Notes under the pieces: generated by a model
What the model was told of the DNA's origin: nothing
The model's database searches: none
Seen by the model: the letters and a program-made list of their open reading frames with translations, nothing else
DNA from: Halomonas campaniensis
GTDB taxonomy: Bacteria > Pseudomonadota > Gammaproteobacteria > Pseudomonadales > Halomonadaceae
Assembly: GCF_014193375.1 (NCBI RefSeq)
Contig: NZ_JACHZF010000001.1
Coordinates: 108,792 to 172,791 of the forward strand
Reading direction: 5' to 3'
Length of the DNA: 64,000 nucleotides
Program-made: the position numbers and the translations under genes
Shown here: positions 10,017 through 18,288 of the stretch, one piece after another
Position numbering within the stretch: position 1 is the stretch's first letter
Layout: each line of letters starts with the position of its first letter

Positions 10017-10954
10017 CCATGGGACTCCTGCTGCTCCCACACCTCGATGGCGGCCGCCAGGTCCTCCAGCGACGCCCCCACCGACTTGAACAGGGTGATC
10101 GCCTGGTCCGAGGAGCGTCCGGGCACCTCGCCGTTGAGCAGCTCGGCCAGCTCGCCGCGGATGTCGTCGAAGGCGAAGGCGCCCTCCTCGGCGGCCTGCA
10201 GCAGGTCCCCCGCTTCGCCCCTCGCCCCGGCATGGGTGTCCACGTAGACCTCGCTGCGGGCGAGGCACTCGCCATCGGTCTCCCGCATGGAGGGCCGGAA
10301 GGCCCCGATCAGGTCCAGGTGGGTGCCGGGGGCGAGCCAGGCCCCGCGGATCAGCGGCTCGGTGGAGAGCGTCACGCAGCTGATCAGGTCCGCCTCGCGG
10401 CTGGCGGCCTCCAGGTCGGTGACGGCCGCCGCGTCGAAGCGGTCGGCATACTCGGCGGCGAGGCGCCGGGCCTTCTCCGGGTTGCGCCCCCAGATCCGCA
10501 CCCGGCGGATGGGCCGCACCGCGGCATGGGCCTCGATCACCATGGGGGCCAGCTTGCCGGTGCCCACCACCAGCAGGCTCGCGGCATCCTCCCGGGCCAG
10601 CTCGCGGGCCGCCAGGGCCGAGGCCGCCGCGGTGCGTCGCCGGGTCAGCTCGCTGCCGTCGATGCAGGCCAGGGGGCGCCCGTGGGCGCCCTCGCTCAGC
10701 AGGTAGACGCCGGCAATGGCGGGCAGGCCGTGCTCGGCGTTCTGGGGGAAGACGTTGACCATCTTCACCCCGATGTAGCCCTCACGCTCCCAGGCCGGCA
10801 TCAGCAGCATGGTCGCCTCGCCGTCGGGCCGGTGCATGGCATGGTGGTGGCGCGGCGGCGACTCGACCCCCTCGCGGAAGGTGACCGCGAGGCGCTCGAC
10901 CAGGGCCTGCCAGGGCAGCGAGGCCGCGACTTGCTCGGCCGTGATGATGCGCAT
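10013..10954 (-). CDS. Ornithine cyclodeaminase / mu-crystallin family protein
   Basis: A 313-aa NAD(P)-dependent enzyme of the ornithine cyclodeaminase family. It starts MRIITAEQVAASLPW and contains the substrate-site region SPPRHHHAM with MLLMPAW, and the Rossmann segment LLVVGTGKLAPMVIEAHAA. Members include ornithine and alanine deaminases, ketimine reductases and the EutC-like enzyme linked to ectoine use. The gene sits between RidA, which clears reactive enamines, and a deacetylase, and overlaps the latter by ATGA. This suggests that an imine-forming step acts on an amine released by deacetylation. The exact reaction cannot be read from sequence. Confidence 0.85.
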   Translation of the reverse strand: MRIITAEQVAASLPWQALVERLAVTFREGVESPPRHHHAMHRPDGEATMLLMPAWEREGYIGVKMVNVFPQNAEHGLPAIAGVYLLSEGAHGRPLACIDGSELTRRRTAAASALAARELAREDAASLLVVGTGKLAPMVIEAHAAVRPIRRVRIWGRNPEKARRLAAEYADRFDAAAVTDLEAASREADLISCVTLSTEPLIRGAWLAPGTHLDLIGAFRPSMRETDGECLARSEVYVDTHAGARGEAGDLLQAAEEGAFAFDDIRGELAELLNGEVPGRSSDQAITLFKSVGASLEDLAAAIEVWEQQESHG

Positions 10955-10955
10955 G

Positions 10956-11312
10956 TCAGGCCTCCGGAAGCGCCGCGGTGACCATGATCTCCACCTTCCA
11001 CTCGGGCTTGGCCAGCTTCGCCTCGATGGCGGCGCGCACCGGCGGACGGCCCGGCACCACCCAGGCGTCCCAGGCGGCGTTCATCTGGTCGAACTCGGCC
11101 ATGCTGGTGACCCAGATCTGGGCGGCGATCAGGTGCTCCTTGGAGGTCCCCGCCTTGGCCAGCAGGTCGTCGATGCGCGCCAGCACCTGCTCGGTCTGGC
11201 CGCGCATGTCGGCACTGGCGTCCCCGGGTACCTGGCCCGCCAGGTAGACGGTGCCGTTGTGGATGGTGATCTGGCTCATGCGGGCATTGCTGTCGTGATG
11301 GGTAACGGTCAT
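10956..11312 (-). CDS. RidA/YER057c/UK114 family protein
   Basis: A 118-aa trimeric RidA-family protein. The segment RPPVRAAIEAKLAKPEWKVEIM holds the conserved arginine (Arg93) and glutamate (Glu108) that RidA uses to hydrolyse enamines and imines. I start at 11312, which has a GAGAGA ribosome site; an upstream start at 11348 is less supported. It is one base from the cyclodeaminase-family gene, a functionally sensible pairing because PLP or deaminase chemistry makes reactive 2-aminoacrylate-like products. Could also be a substrate-specific RidA subfamily enzyme. Confidence 0.88.
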   Translation of the reverse strand: MTVTHHDSNARMSQITIHNGTVYLAGQVPGDASADMRGQTEQVLARIDDLLAKAGTSKEHLIAAQIWVTSMAEFDQMNAAWDAWVVPGRPPVRAAIEAKLAKPEWKVEIMVTAALPEA

Positions 11313-11363
11313 GGCGTGTCTCTCGCTTGCGGGGTGCCGGGACGGCACCGGTCGGGGCTGCGC

Positions 11364-12398
11364 TCAGGCAGCGGTGTAGCCGCCCATGAAGGCGGCCAGG
11401 TTTTGGCTCAGGTGCTCGGTGGGGTAGCCCCCCTCCTGGACCAGCACCGTGGGCAGGTCGATGGCGGCCAGGCGGCGCCCCACCTCGGTGAAGTCGGCGG
11501 TCTCCAGGGCCATGCCGGCCAGCGGATCGTCACGGTGGGCGTCCAGGCCCAGGGCCACCACCAGGGCATCGGGGCGAAAGGCCTCGAGCCGCTCGATCAG
11601 CCGGTCCAGGGTCTCCAGGAAGACCGCCCCGTCGCTGCCCAGCGGCAGCGGCAGGTTGACGTTGGCGCCGACCCCGTCACCCTCGCCCTGCTCGTCGGCG
11701 CCGCCCCAGAAGAAGGGGTAGAAGTCCGCCGGGTCGACGTGCAGCGACCCGGTCCAGACGTCGCCGCGTCCATAGAAGAGGTCCTGGGTGCCGTTGCCGT
11801 GGTGGAGGTCCACGTCGAGGATCGCCACCCGGGCATGCTGCTCGCGCAGCACCGTGGCGGCCAGGCCCGAGTTATTGAGGAAACAGAAGCCGCCCGCGCG
11901 CTCCGGCCCGGCATGGTGCCCCGGCGGACGGCACAGCGCATAGGCGTGACGGTCGCCGGCCAGCACCGCGTCGGCCGCCGCCTCCGCGGTGGCCGCGCTG
12001 GCCAGGATGCCTGTGAAGCTGTCGGCGGTCATCGGGCAGGCCATGTCGTGCATGTGCCAGCCCACCAGCCCCACCGGATGGCGGGGATAGTGGTGGCCGC
12101 CGCCGCAGGGATGCACGTTGGGCGCCACCACCTCGGCGGCGTCGGGGAGCGCCCGCCAGCGCGCATGGATGGTCTCGAGGAACGCCAGGTAGCGGGGCGC
12201 GTGGATGCGCGCCAGGCGCTCCCGCAGCCGTGGGCTGTCGGGCTCGGTGGGGGCGGTCAGCGACAGCCCGATGTCGGCAAGCCCCCTGGAGAGCAGCTCG
12301 GCCCGCACCGGCCCCTCGGGGGAATCCACCGGCCGGCCGCGCAGCAGGAAGGTGGGCGGCGCATGGCGTTCCTGGTCGGGGTGATAGAAGAGCTTCAT
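11364..12398 (-). CDS. Acetylpolyamine amidohydrolase-like HDAC-family enzyme
   Basis: A 344-aa HDAC-fold zinc amidohydrolase. The N-terminus MKLFYHPDQERHAPPTF and length match acetylpolyamine amidohydrolases better than the other HDAC gene at 8787 does. The His pair is 161-162 in CRPPGHHAGPERAGGF; likely zinc ligands are Asp197 and His199 in DVDLHHGNG and Asp286 in GLDAHRDDP. This family removes acetyl groups from N-acetylputrescine, N-acetylcadaverine or acetylated spermidine. It lies 11 bp after the TRAP large permease gene, so uptake and deacylation are probably coupled. Two different HDAC paralogues in one operon is unusual. Confidence 0.87.
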   Translation of the reverse strand: MKLFYHPDQERHAPPTFLLRGRPVDSPEGPVRAELLSRGLADIGLSLTAPTEPDSPRLRERLARIHAPRYLAFLETIHARWRALPDAAEVVAPNVHPCGGGHHYPRHPVGLVGWHMHDMACPMTADSFTGILASAATAEAAADAVLAGDRHAYALCRPPGHHAGPERAGGFCFLNNSGLAATVLREQHARVAILDVDLHHGNGTQDLFYGRGDVWTGSLHVDPADFYPFFWGGADEQGEGDGVGANVNLPLPLGSDGAVFLETLDRLIERLEAFRPDALVVALGLDAHRDDPLAGMALETADFTEVGRRLAAIDLPTVLVQEGGYPTEHLSQNLAAFMGGYTAA

Positions 12399-12409
12399 CT
12401 CGGGTGTCC

Positions 12410-13687
12410 TTAGCGCAGCAGCGAGGGGATCCAGGTGGAGAGCGACGGGAAGGTGACCAGCAGCAGGATCACCACGACGAAGGCCACATAGAACGGCAGC
12501 GAGGCGATGATCGCCCGTTCGAAGGGCACGTTGGCGATGCGCGCCGCCGTCATCAGGGTCATGCCCACCGGTGGCGTCACGTTGGAGATGTTGAGCACCA
12601 CGATCATCAGGATGGCGAAGTGCAGCGGATCCACGCCCAGCTGGATCATCGCCGGCACCAGCACCGGCGCCACCACCACCAGCGCCGGCAGCACGTCCAT
12701 CACCGTGCCGATCAGGATCAGCAGCACGCAGACCAGCAAGAGCTGCAGGAAGGTCGAATCGCTGAAGGTGGTGATCAGGCCGGCGGCGTCCCGGGCGATC
12801 CCCGAGCGGGTCACGAACCAGCCCAGCACCGCCGAGGTCGCGAGAAGGAAGAACACCACCCCGGAGAAGCGCACCGTCACCACCAGGGCATTCCAGATCT
12901 TGCGCCAGGTGAGGGTACGGTAGAAAACGACCCCGATGACGATGGCATAGACAGCGGCGAAGCCCGACGCCTCGGTGATGGTGGTCAGCCCCGAAAGGAT
13001 ACCGCCGAGGATGATCAGCGGCACGATCATCGCCGGCAGCGCCACCAGGAAGGCCAGGGCTGCCACCTTGAGCGGCGTGGGGGCCTGCTTGGGGTAGCCC
13101 CGTTTCCAGGCCAGGAAGAAACTCACCGCGAGCAGCGCCAGGGCCATCAGCAGGCCGGGGATGATCCCCCCGGCAAACAGGTCGATCACCGAGATGTCGC
13201 GCAGCAGGGTCGCGTAGACCACCATCACCACGCTGGGCGGAATGATCGGGCCGATGATCGACGAGCAGGCGGTGATCGCCGCGGCATACTCGGCGTCGTA
13301 GCCCTGTTTCTTCATCTCGGGAATCATGATCTTGCCGATCGCCACGGTATCGGTGATGGCGGCCCCGGTGAGGCCGGCGAAGAACACCGACACCGAGATG
13401 TTGACGTGGGAGAGCGCGCCACGCAGCCGCCCGAACAGGGCGTTGTTGAAGGCGATCAGCTTCTGGGTCAGGCCGCCCTGGTTCATCAGCTCGGCGGTGA
13501 AGATGAAATAGGGCACGGCGATCAGCAGGAAGCCGGAGACGCCGGAGAACATGCGGTCGGCGATGATGCCGAGCATGCGCTCGCCGCCCATGGCATAGCC
13601 GCCGGCTAGGCCGGAGAGGGCCATCACCACCGCGACGGGGGCACCGATCAGCAGCAGGACGATAAAGACGAGGATCGCAGGCGTCAT
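12410..13687 (-). CDS. dctM: TRAP transporter large permease (DctM), system 1
   Basis: A 425-aa integral membrane protein with about twelve helices, starting MTPAILVFIVLLLIGAPVAV. The conserved TRAP segments SVFFAGLTGAAITDTVAIGKIMIPEMKKQGYD and GPIIPPSVVMVVY are present. It is the sodium-driven transport subunit that works with DctQ and the periplasmic DctP. Start fixed at 13687 by the ATGA overlap with dctQ. The following genes are catabolic, so the imported solute is likely their substrate, perhaps an N-acyl amine or amino acid rather than a C4-dicarboxylate. Confidence 0.93.
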   Translation of the reverse strand: MTPAILVFIVLLLIGAPVAVVMALSGLAGGYAMGGERMLGIIADRMFSGVSGFLLIAVPYFIFTAELMNQGGLTQKLIAFNNALFGRLRGALSHVNISVSVFFAGLTGAAITDTVAIGKIMIPEMKKQGYDAEYAAAITACSSIIGPIIPPSVVMVVYATLLRDISVIDLFAGGIIPGLLMALALLAVSFFLAWKRGYPKQAPTPLKVAALAFLVALPAMIVPLIILGGILSGLTTITEASGFAAVYAIVIGVVFYRTLTWRKIWNALVVTVRFSGVVFFLLATSAVLGWFVTRSGIARDAAGLITTFSDSTFLQLLLVCVLLILIGTVMDVLPALVVVAPVLVPAMIQLGVDPLHFAILMIVVLNISNVTPPVGMTLMTAARIANVPFERAIIASLPFYVAFVVVILLLVTFPSLSTWIPSLLR

Positions 13688-14229
13688 GGGCGGTTCTCTC
13701 CGTCGGTGGACTCGATGAGCTCGTCGATCATCTCCCGCTCGTCGATGAAGTGCTCCAGCAGGTCGAAGCCCTGCACCAGGTGGAGCAGGATGATGGCGCC
13801 ACTGACAGGCACCACGATGGCGGTGAACTTGCCGTGCACGCGAATCTGGTCGGAGACCATGTAGACCTGGCGGGTGCCCTGGAAGTAGTCCCAGCCGTAC
13901 CAGAGCAGCAGCGCGCCGAACAGCCCGATGACCAGCAGGCAGAGCACCGCGGCCACCACGGTCAGCACGCGTGGCAGGCTCCTGACCAGCAGGGTCATGG
14001 CCACGTGCTCGCCGTAGCGCAGCGAGATGGTCATGGAGAGGAAGCCGATCCACGGCAGGAAGAGCCGCGCCAGGGAGTAGGTCCAGCTCAGCGTATTGCC
14101 GGTGGCCAGCTTGTAGACGAAGGCCGTGAAGGAGATGCCCAGCATGGCCAGCACGCAGGCGATGCAGGTCACGATCGCCACCTGGTTGACGATGTCGCTC
14201 AGGCGGCGAAGGGGCTGCAGGAGGGTCAT
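13684..14229 (-). CDS. dctQ: TRAP transporter small permease (DctQ), system 1
   Basis: A 181-aa protein with four hydrophobic helices and the typical DctQ middle section ARLFLPWIGFLSMTISLRYGEHVAM. A GAGGTGA ribosome site precedes the ATG at 14229. It overlaps dctM by ATGA. A 27-base hairpin separates it from the upstream binding-protein gene. The C-terminus ends in an acidic cytoplasmic tail with many Glu residues. Confidence 0.92.
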   Translation of the reverse strand: MTLLQPLRRLSDIVNQVAIVTCIACVLAMLGISFTAFVYKLATGNTLSWTYSLARLFLPWIGFLSMTISLRYGEHVAMTLLVRSLPRVLTVVAAVLCLLVIGLFGALLLWYGWDYFQGTRQVYMVSDQIRVHGKFTAIVVPVSGAIILLHLVQGFDLLEHFIDEREMIDELIESTDGENRP

Positions 14230-14246
14230 GGTGTCACCTCGGGCAG

Positions 14247-14273
14247 GCGCCCGGCCGCGATGCGGCCGGGCGC
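14247..14273 (-). promoter_or_regulatory. Intercistronic hairpin between dctP and dctQ (system 1)
   Basis: A perfect 12-bp stem GCGCCCGGCCGC–GAT–GCGGCCGGGCGC begins 23 bases beyond the dctP stop. There is no T-run, so it should act as an mRNA-stabilising or attenuating structure giving more binding protein than permease. Confidence 0.7.
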
Positions 14274-14295
14274 AGGACGATGAAGGCCTGGGTGA

Positions 14296-15363
14296 TCAGC
14301 GCCCGTAGGTGGCGACGTCCGACTCGGCCACCTCGACGCGGACGCGCTCGACCTCCTCCAGGAAGGCATCCACGCGGTCGCCGTCGAGGCCGAAGTCGTT
14401 GACGATCCAGTCGCGCCAGGCGGGGGTGGCGATCTCGGACATCCGCGCCCGCTCCTCCGGGGGCATGATGTAGCACTCCTGGAAGGTCTCGCAGGACTCC
14501 TCCCAGCTGGCGGTGGCCAGGGCCCCGGACATGCCGTGGCCGATGGCGATGGCCTCGCGGGCCGAGGTGACGATGGCCTCCTGCTGGGACTCGGTGAGGC
14601 CCTGGAACCATTCCTCGCTGACCAGCCAGGCGGCGCTGTTGTACACGTGGCCGGTCAGGGTGGTGTAGTCGGTCACCTCGTGGAAGTTGAAGGTGGTGTT
14701 GAGCACCGGGGCGTTGAACTGCCCGTCGGCCAGGCCGGTCTCCAGGGCGGTGATCACCTCGCCCCAGGGCAGCGGGGTCGCCGAGGCGCCCAGCGCGCGC
14801 ATGATGGCCACGTGGCCCGGGTTCTCCTCGGTGCGGATGTTGAGCCCCTCGAGGTCATCGACGGTGCGGATCAGCCGCTCGTTGTTGGTGAAGGCCACGA
14901 AGCCGCCGCCGTCGTCGAAGGTGCCCAGGTAGCGCATGTCGGTCTGTTCGATGGTGCCGGACATGAAGTCGGCGAACCACTCGCCGTCGAAGAAGGCCCA
15001 GGCCTGGCGCCAGTTATCGAAGATGAAGGGCGCGGTCATCATCTGGTAGTCGGGGTAGTAGGAGGACATCGCGCCGGTGGTGATGATGGTGGACTGCAGG
15101 GTGCGGCCACCCTGCACCTCCCGCGCCGTCTCCACCTCGGAGCCCAGCTGGCTGTTGCCGAAGATCGAGACCGTCACCTCGCCGTCGGTGCGGGTCTCCA
15201 CCAGGTTCTTGAAGTGCACCAGGGCCGGATACACCTCGTTGTTGCTCATGTTCTCGGGAAGGATGGTGGCGATGGCCATCTCCTCGGCCTGGGCCTGGGC
15301 GGCCGCCATGGCCAGCGGGAGTGCGGCGAGGGCGAACAGCCCGGTAAGGGATCTCATGCGCAT
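14296..15363 (-). CDS. dctP: TRAP transporter periplasmic binding protein (DctP), system 1
   Basis: A 355-aa protein with a signal peptide MRMRSLTGLFALAALPLAMAAAQAQA and probable cleavage after AQA. The mature part has DctP-type features such as GNSQLGSEVETAREVQGG and the helix-bearing region ENPGHVAIMRALGASATPLPWGEV, where the ligand-contacting Arg usually lies nearby (NIRTEEN). It captures the solute in the periplasm. It is first in the second half of the array; the 148-bp gap upstream, between it and the AraC gene, could hold its own promoter. The ligand is unknown. Confidence 0.9.
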   Translation of the reverse strand: MRMRSLTGLFALAALPLAMAAAQAQAEEMAIATILPENMSNNEVYPALVHFKNLVETRTDGEVTVSIFGNSQLGSEVETAREVQGGRTLQSTIITTGAMSSYYPDYQMMTAPFIFDNWRQAWAFFDGEWFADFMSGTIEQTDMRYLGTFDDGGGFVAFTNNERLIRTVDDLEGLNIRTEENPGHVAIMRALGASATPLPWGEVITALETGLADGQFNAPVLNTTFNFHEVTDYTTLTGHVYNSAAWLVSEEWFQGLTESQQEAIVTSAREAIAIGHGMSGALATASWEESCETFQECYIMPPEERARMSEIATPAWRDWIVNDFGLDGDRVDAFLEEVERVRVEVAESDVATYGR

Positions 15364-15511
15364 GATGCCTGCCTCTTGTGATTTGTTCGTTGCATGGCTC
15401 GGGGAAACGGCAGCGTCGGAAGCACTGCCCTGCCTCAGAGCCTAGGACGAACGCGGCGAGGCTGCTTGCCCCCGGCTGCGGAGCCTTTGCCCGGGAGTGC
15501 GCCGGGGCCGG

Positions 15512-16354
15512 TCAGGGGGCGCGGCGATCCGCCGAGGGGGTGGTGCCGAAGTGGCGCCGGTAGGCCCGCGAGAAGCTGCCCTGGTCCCGGAAACCGACCA
15601 GCGAGGCCACATGGCCCAGGCTCAGGTCGCTGTGGCAGACCAGCGTCCGGGCGTGGCGCAGCCGGCGCTGCTGCACGTAGGCCTGAGGCGTGAGGCCGGT
15701 CATCTCGCGAAAGCGGCTGTGGAAGTGCCCCACGCTCAGCGCGCAGAGCGCGGCCAGCTGCTCGACGCGGATCTCGTCGGCCAGGTGGCGGTCCACCCAG
15801 GCCTCGAGCCGGGCCAGGTGGAGGCGCTCGCAGGGGCGCCGCGCCAGGGGAAAGGCGCCATCCCCGGCCAGCGGCTCGCTCTCCAGGTGGAGGTGGATGG
15901 CCCGCAGCAGCAGCGCGGCGATCTCGCTGTGCAGCGCCGGGCACTGCTCGAGCTGCTGCATCAGGCTGCCCGCCAGCCGGTGGAGCTGCGGCGGCACGCT
16001 GAAGAAGCGCGGCCCCTCGAAGAGGCGCTCGATGCGGTCGGCGTCGCGCAGGGCGGCGAGGCTGCCACGGGGGATGTCGAGGACCAGGGTGCGGTTGCGG
16101 CCATCACCCAGGTACTCGTGTCGGCTGGAGGTGGGGATGAGGCAGCCGCGGCTGGCGGTGATCCGTCCGCCCTCGCCGTCCACCGCCAGCTCGGTGACCC
16201 CGCAGGTGGCCAGGATCAGCTGGTGGAAGTCGTGGGCGTGGTCCACGTGTTCGCGGTCGAGGGTGGTGGCGCGCAGGTCGAGATGGGGCATGGGCGTCGG
16301 GTCGTGGCAGTGGCCATGACCCATTACCATGGTCTCAGCCCCCGTTGAAGGCAA
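15512..16354 (-). CDS. AraC-family transcriptional regulator with N-terminal cupin
   Basis: 280 aa. The N-terminal half is a cupin-like ligand pocket (HDFHQLILATCGVTELAVDG). The C-terminal ~100 residues hold two helix-turn-helix units: IRVEQLAALCALSVGHFHSRF and SLGHVASLVGFRDQGSFSRAY, ending GTTPSADRRAP. This is the standard AraC/XylS DNA-binding domain. It is 12 bp after dctM of system 2 and upstream of dctP of system 1, so it probably controls the whole array in response to the transported compound. Start at 16354 is the first ATG; internal Met9 or Met11 are alternatives. Confidence 0.88.
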   Translation of the reverse strand: MPSTGAETMVMGHGHCHDPTPMPHLDLRATTLDREHVDHAHDFHQLILATCGVTELAVDGEGGRITASRGCLIPTSSRHEYLGDGRNRTLVLDIPRGSLAALRDADRIERLFEGPRFFSVPPQLHRLAGSLMQQLEQCPALHSEIAALLLRAIHLHLESEPLAGDGAFPLARRPCERLHLARLEAWVDRHLADEIRVEQLAALCALSVGHFHSRFREMTGLTPQAYVQQRRLRHARTLVCHSDLSLGHVASLVGFRDQGSFSRAYRRHFGTTPSADRRAP

Positions 16355-16366
16355 GCGACCCGCACC

Positions 16367-17662
16367 TCAGTAGCCCATCAGGTCCGGCAGCCAGGTGGCC
16401 ACCGGCGGCACGGCGATCAGGATCAGGATGGTGGCCAGGATCGGCAGCAGGAACGGCAACACCGCCACCACCACCTGGCCATAGCGCAGCCGGGTGATGC
16501 CCACCATCAGGAACAGCACGTTGCCGAAGGGGGGCGTGATGACCCCCACCGACAGGGTGATCACCATGACGATGCCGAAGTGGATCGGGTCCAGGCCGGC
16601 AGCCAGGGCCGCCGGGACCACGATGGGGGTGAAGATCAGGATGCTCTCCACCACCGACATGAAGCAGCCGATCAGCAGGAAGAACAGCGCGAAGGCCAGC
16701 AGCAGCATCACCGTCGGCATGTCGATGCCCGCCACCTGCCCCGCCAGCGCCTGGGGAATGCCGATGCGCACCAGGATCCAGCCATAGAAGCTCGACACCG
16801 CGATGATCAGCAGGATCGCCACGCTGAACATCAGGGTGCGGCGGAAGGAGAGATACAGCGCCTTGAGGCTCAGGTCGCGATAGACCAGCCCGCCCAGCAC
16901 GATGGCATAGAGCGAGGCCACCGCGCCGGCCTCGGTGGGGGTGAAGAAGCCCGTCCAGATCCCGCCGACGATGATCGCCGGCATCATCAGCGGCAGCACC
17001 GCGCGACGCCCGGTGCGCACCACCTCGCGCCCGTCGAAGGGCACCGGCGCGGGCATGGCGACACGCCCGCCGGCCCCCAGCCCCACGGTCATGCCCATCA
17101 GCAGCAGCGCCATCAGCAGGCCCGGGACGACCCCCGCCATGAACAGCGCGCCGATGCTGACGTTGGCCAGCCAGCCGTAGACCACCAGGGCGATGCTGGG
17201 CGGCAGGATCGGGCCGATCACGCTGGAGGCGGCGGTGATGCCGGCCGAGTAGCCCAGGTCGTAGCCGCGCTCCTTCATGGCCTTGATCTCGATGCTGCCG
17301 AGGCCGGCGGCATCGGCCACGGCGGTGCCGGACATGGTGGCGAAGATCGAGCTCGCCACCACGTTGGCATGGCCCAGGCCGCCCCGGGTGAAGCCCACCA
17401 GGGCCGTGGCGAAGTCGAAGATCCGGGTGGTGGTCGAGCCGGTGTTCATGATGTTGGCGGCGAGGATGAACAGCGGGATCGCCAGCAGCGTGAAGTTGTT
17501 GAGCGTCTGCACCATGCGCAGCGACATCAGCTCCACCGGCAGCCCGCCGGTGCCGGTCACCGCCAGGGCGACGAAGGAGGTGATGCCGATGGCCACCACC
17601 ACCGGCAGGCCGATGATCATCAGCACCAGCAGCCCGCCCACGAAGATCGCGAGTTCCAGCAT
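16367..17662 (-). CDS. dctM: TRAP transporter large permease (DctM), system 2
   Basis: A 431-aa membrane protein starting MLELAIFVGGLLVLMIIGLPV, with the DctM hallmarks SSIFATMSGTAVADAAGLGSIEIKAM, VIGPILPPSIALVVYGW and PIHFGIVMVITLSVGVITPP. It overlaps the dctQ stop by one base (TGATG). It is a full paralogue of the system 1 permease, about 4 kb away, but clearly divergent in sequence, so the two systems are not a recent duplication. Substrate unknown. Confidence 0.92.
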   Translation of the reverse strand: MLELAIFVGGLLVLMIIGLPVVVAIGITSFVALAVTGTGGLPVELMSLRMVQTLNNFTLLAIPLFILAANIMNTGSTTTRIFDFATALVGFTRGGLGHANVVASSIFATMSGTAVADAAGLGSIEIKAMKERGYDLGYSAGITAASSVIGPILPPSIALVVYGWLANVSIGALFMAGVVPGLLMALLLMGMTVGLGAGGRVAMPAPVPFDGREVVRTGRRAVLPLMMPAIIVGGIWTGFFTPTEAGAVASLYAIVLGGLVYRDLSLKALYLSFRRTLMFSVAILLIIAVSSFYGWILVRIGIPQALAGQVAGIDMPTVMLLLAFALFFLLIGCFMSVVESILIFTPIVVPAALAAGLDPIHFGIVMVITLSVGVITPPFGNVLFLMVGITRLRYGQVVVAVLPFLLPILATILILIAVPPVATWLPDLMGY

Positions 17663-18204
17663 CAGGGAGCCTCCCCGCCGCTGCCGCCCACCGCCTGCCA
17701 GGCCACCCTGCCGCGCAGGGCCTGCCAGGCGGAGAGCAGCGTCATGCCGGCGAAGCCGACGAAGATGCCGTAGTAGAGGTAGCTGAAGCTGATGCCCAGC
17801 GACACCGTCCGGTTGTTGGCGCTCATCTCGGACATGGTCCAGGCGCCCCAGGCCGCCAGGGCGAAGAAGCCGCAGGAGAGCAGCGCCGTGAGCCGGTACT
17901 GCAGCGCCAGCGCCAGCGGCGGCAGCCGGTGGCTGAACAGGTCCACCAGCAGGTGCTCCCCGCGCACCCAGGCCGAGAGCGAGCCGAACCCCACCGCGTA
18001 GATCGCCAGCAGCGTGGCCACCTCCTCGGTCCAGGGCATGCCCAGGTCCAGCAGGTCGCGGGCCACCACCGCCGCCACGATCAGCAGCAGCACCCCGGCC
18101 AGCAGCAGCACCCCCAGCAGGTCGCAGACCAGGGTCACGGCCCTGAGCAGCCGGCAGGCCAGCCGGTCGACGGCCCCCCGGGGTAACGCGCTCTCTTGCC
18201 TCAC
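17662..18204 (-). CDS. dctQ: TRAP transporter small permease (DctQ), system 2
   Basis: A 180-aa four-helix membrane protein of the DctQ family, recognisable by DLGMPWTEEVATLLAIYAVGFGSLSAWVRGEHLLVDLF. It is coupled to dctM by a TGATG junction and separated from the upstream dctP by a 12-bp-stem hairpin. The N-terminal stretch MRQESALPRGAVDRLACR is cytoplasmic. Confidence 0.9.
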   Translation of the reverse strand: MRQESALPRGAVDRLACRLLRAVTLVCDLLGVLLLAGVLLLIVAAVVARDLLDLGMPWTEEVATLLAIYAVGFGSLSAWVRGEHLLVDLFSHRLPPLALALQYRLTALLSCGFFALAAWGAWTMSEMSANNRTVSLGISFSYLYYGIFVGFAGMTLLSAWQALRGRVAWQAVGGSGGEAP

Positions 18205-18229
18205 GGAAACATCCTCTCGTCCCTCACGG

Positions 18230-18258
18230 CTCGGCGGCGCCCGCTGGGCGCCGCCGAG
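18230..18258 (-). promoter_or_regulatory. Intercistronic hairpin between dctP and dctQ (system 2)
   Basis: A perfect 12-bp stem CTCGGCGGCGCC–CGCTG–GGCGCCGCCGAG lies between the binding-protein and permease genes, with no T-run. Its placement equals that in system 1. Confidence 0.7.
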
Positions 18259-18288
18259 ATCGTCGAATCACCCCATCAGGCCCTGACG

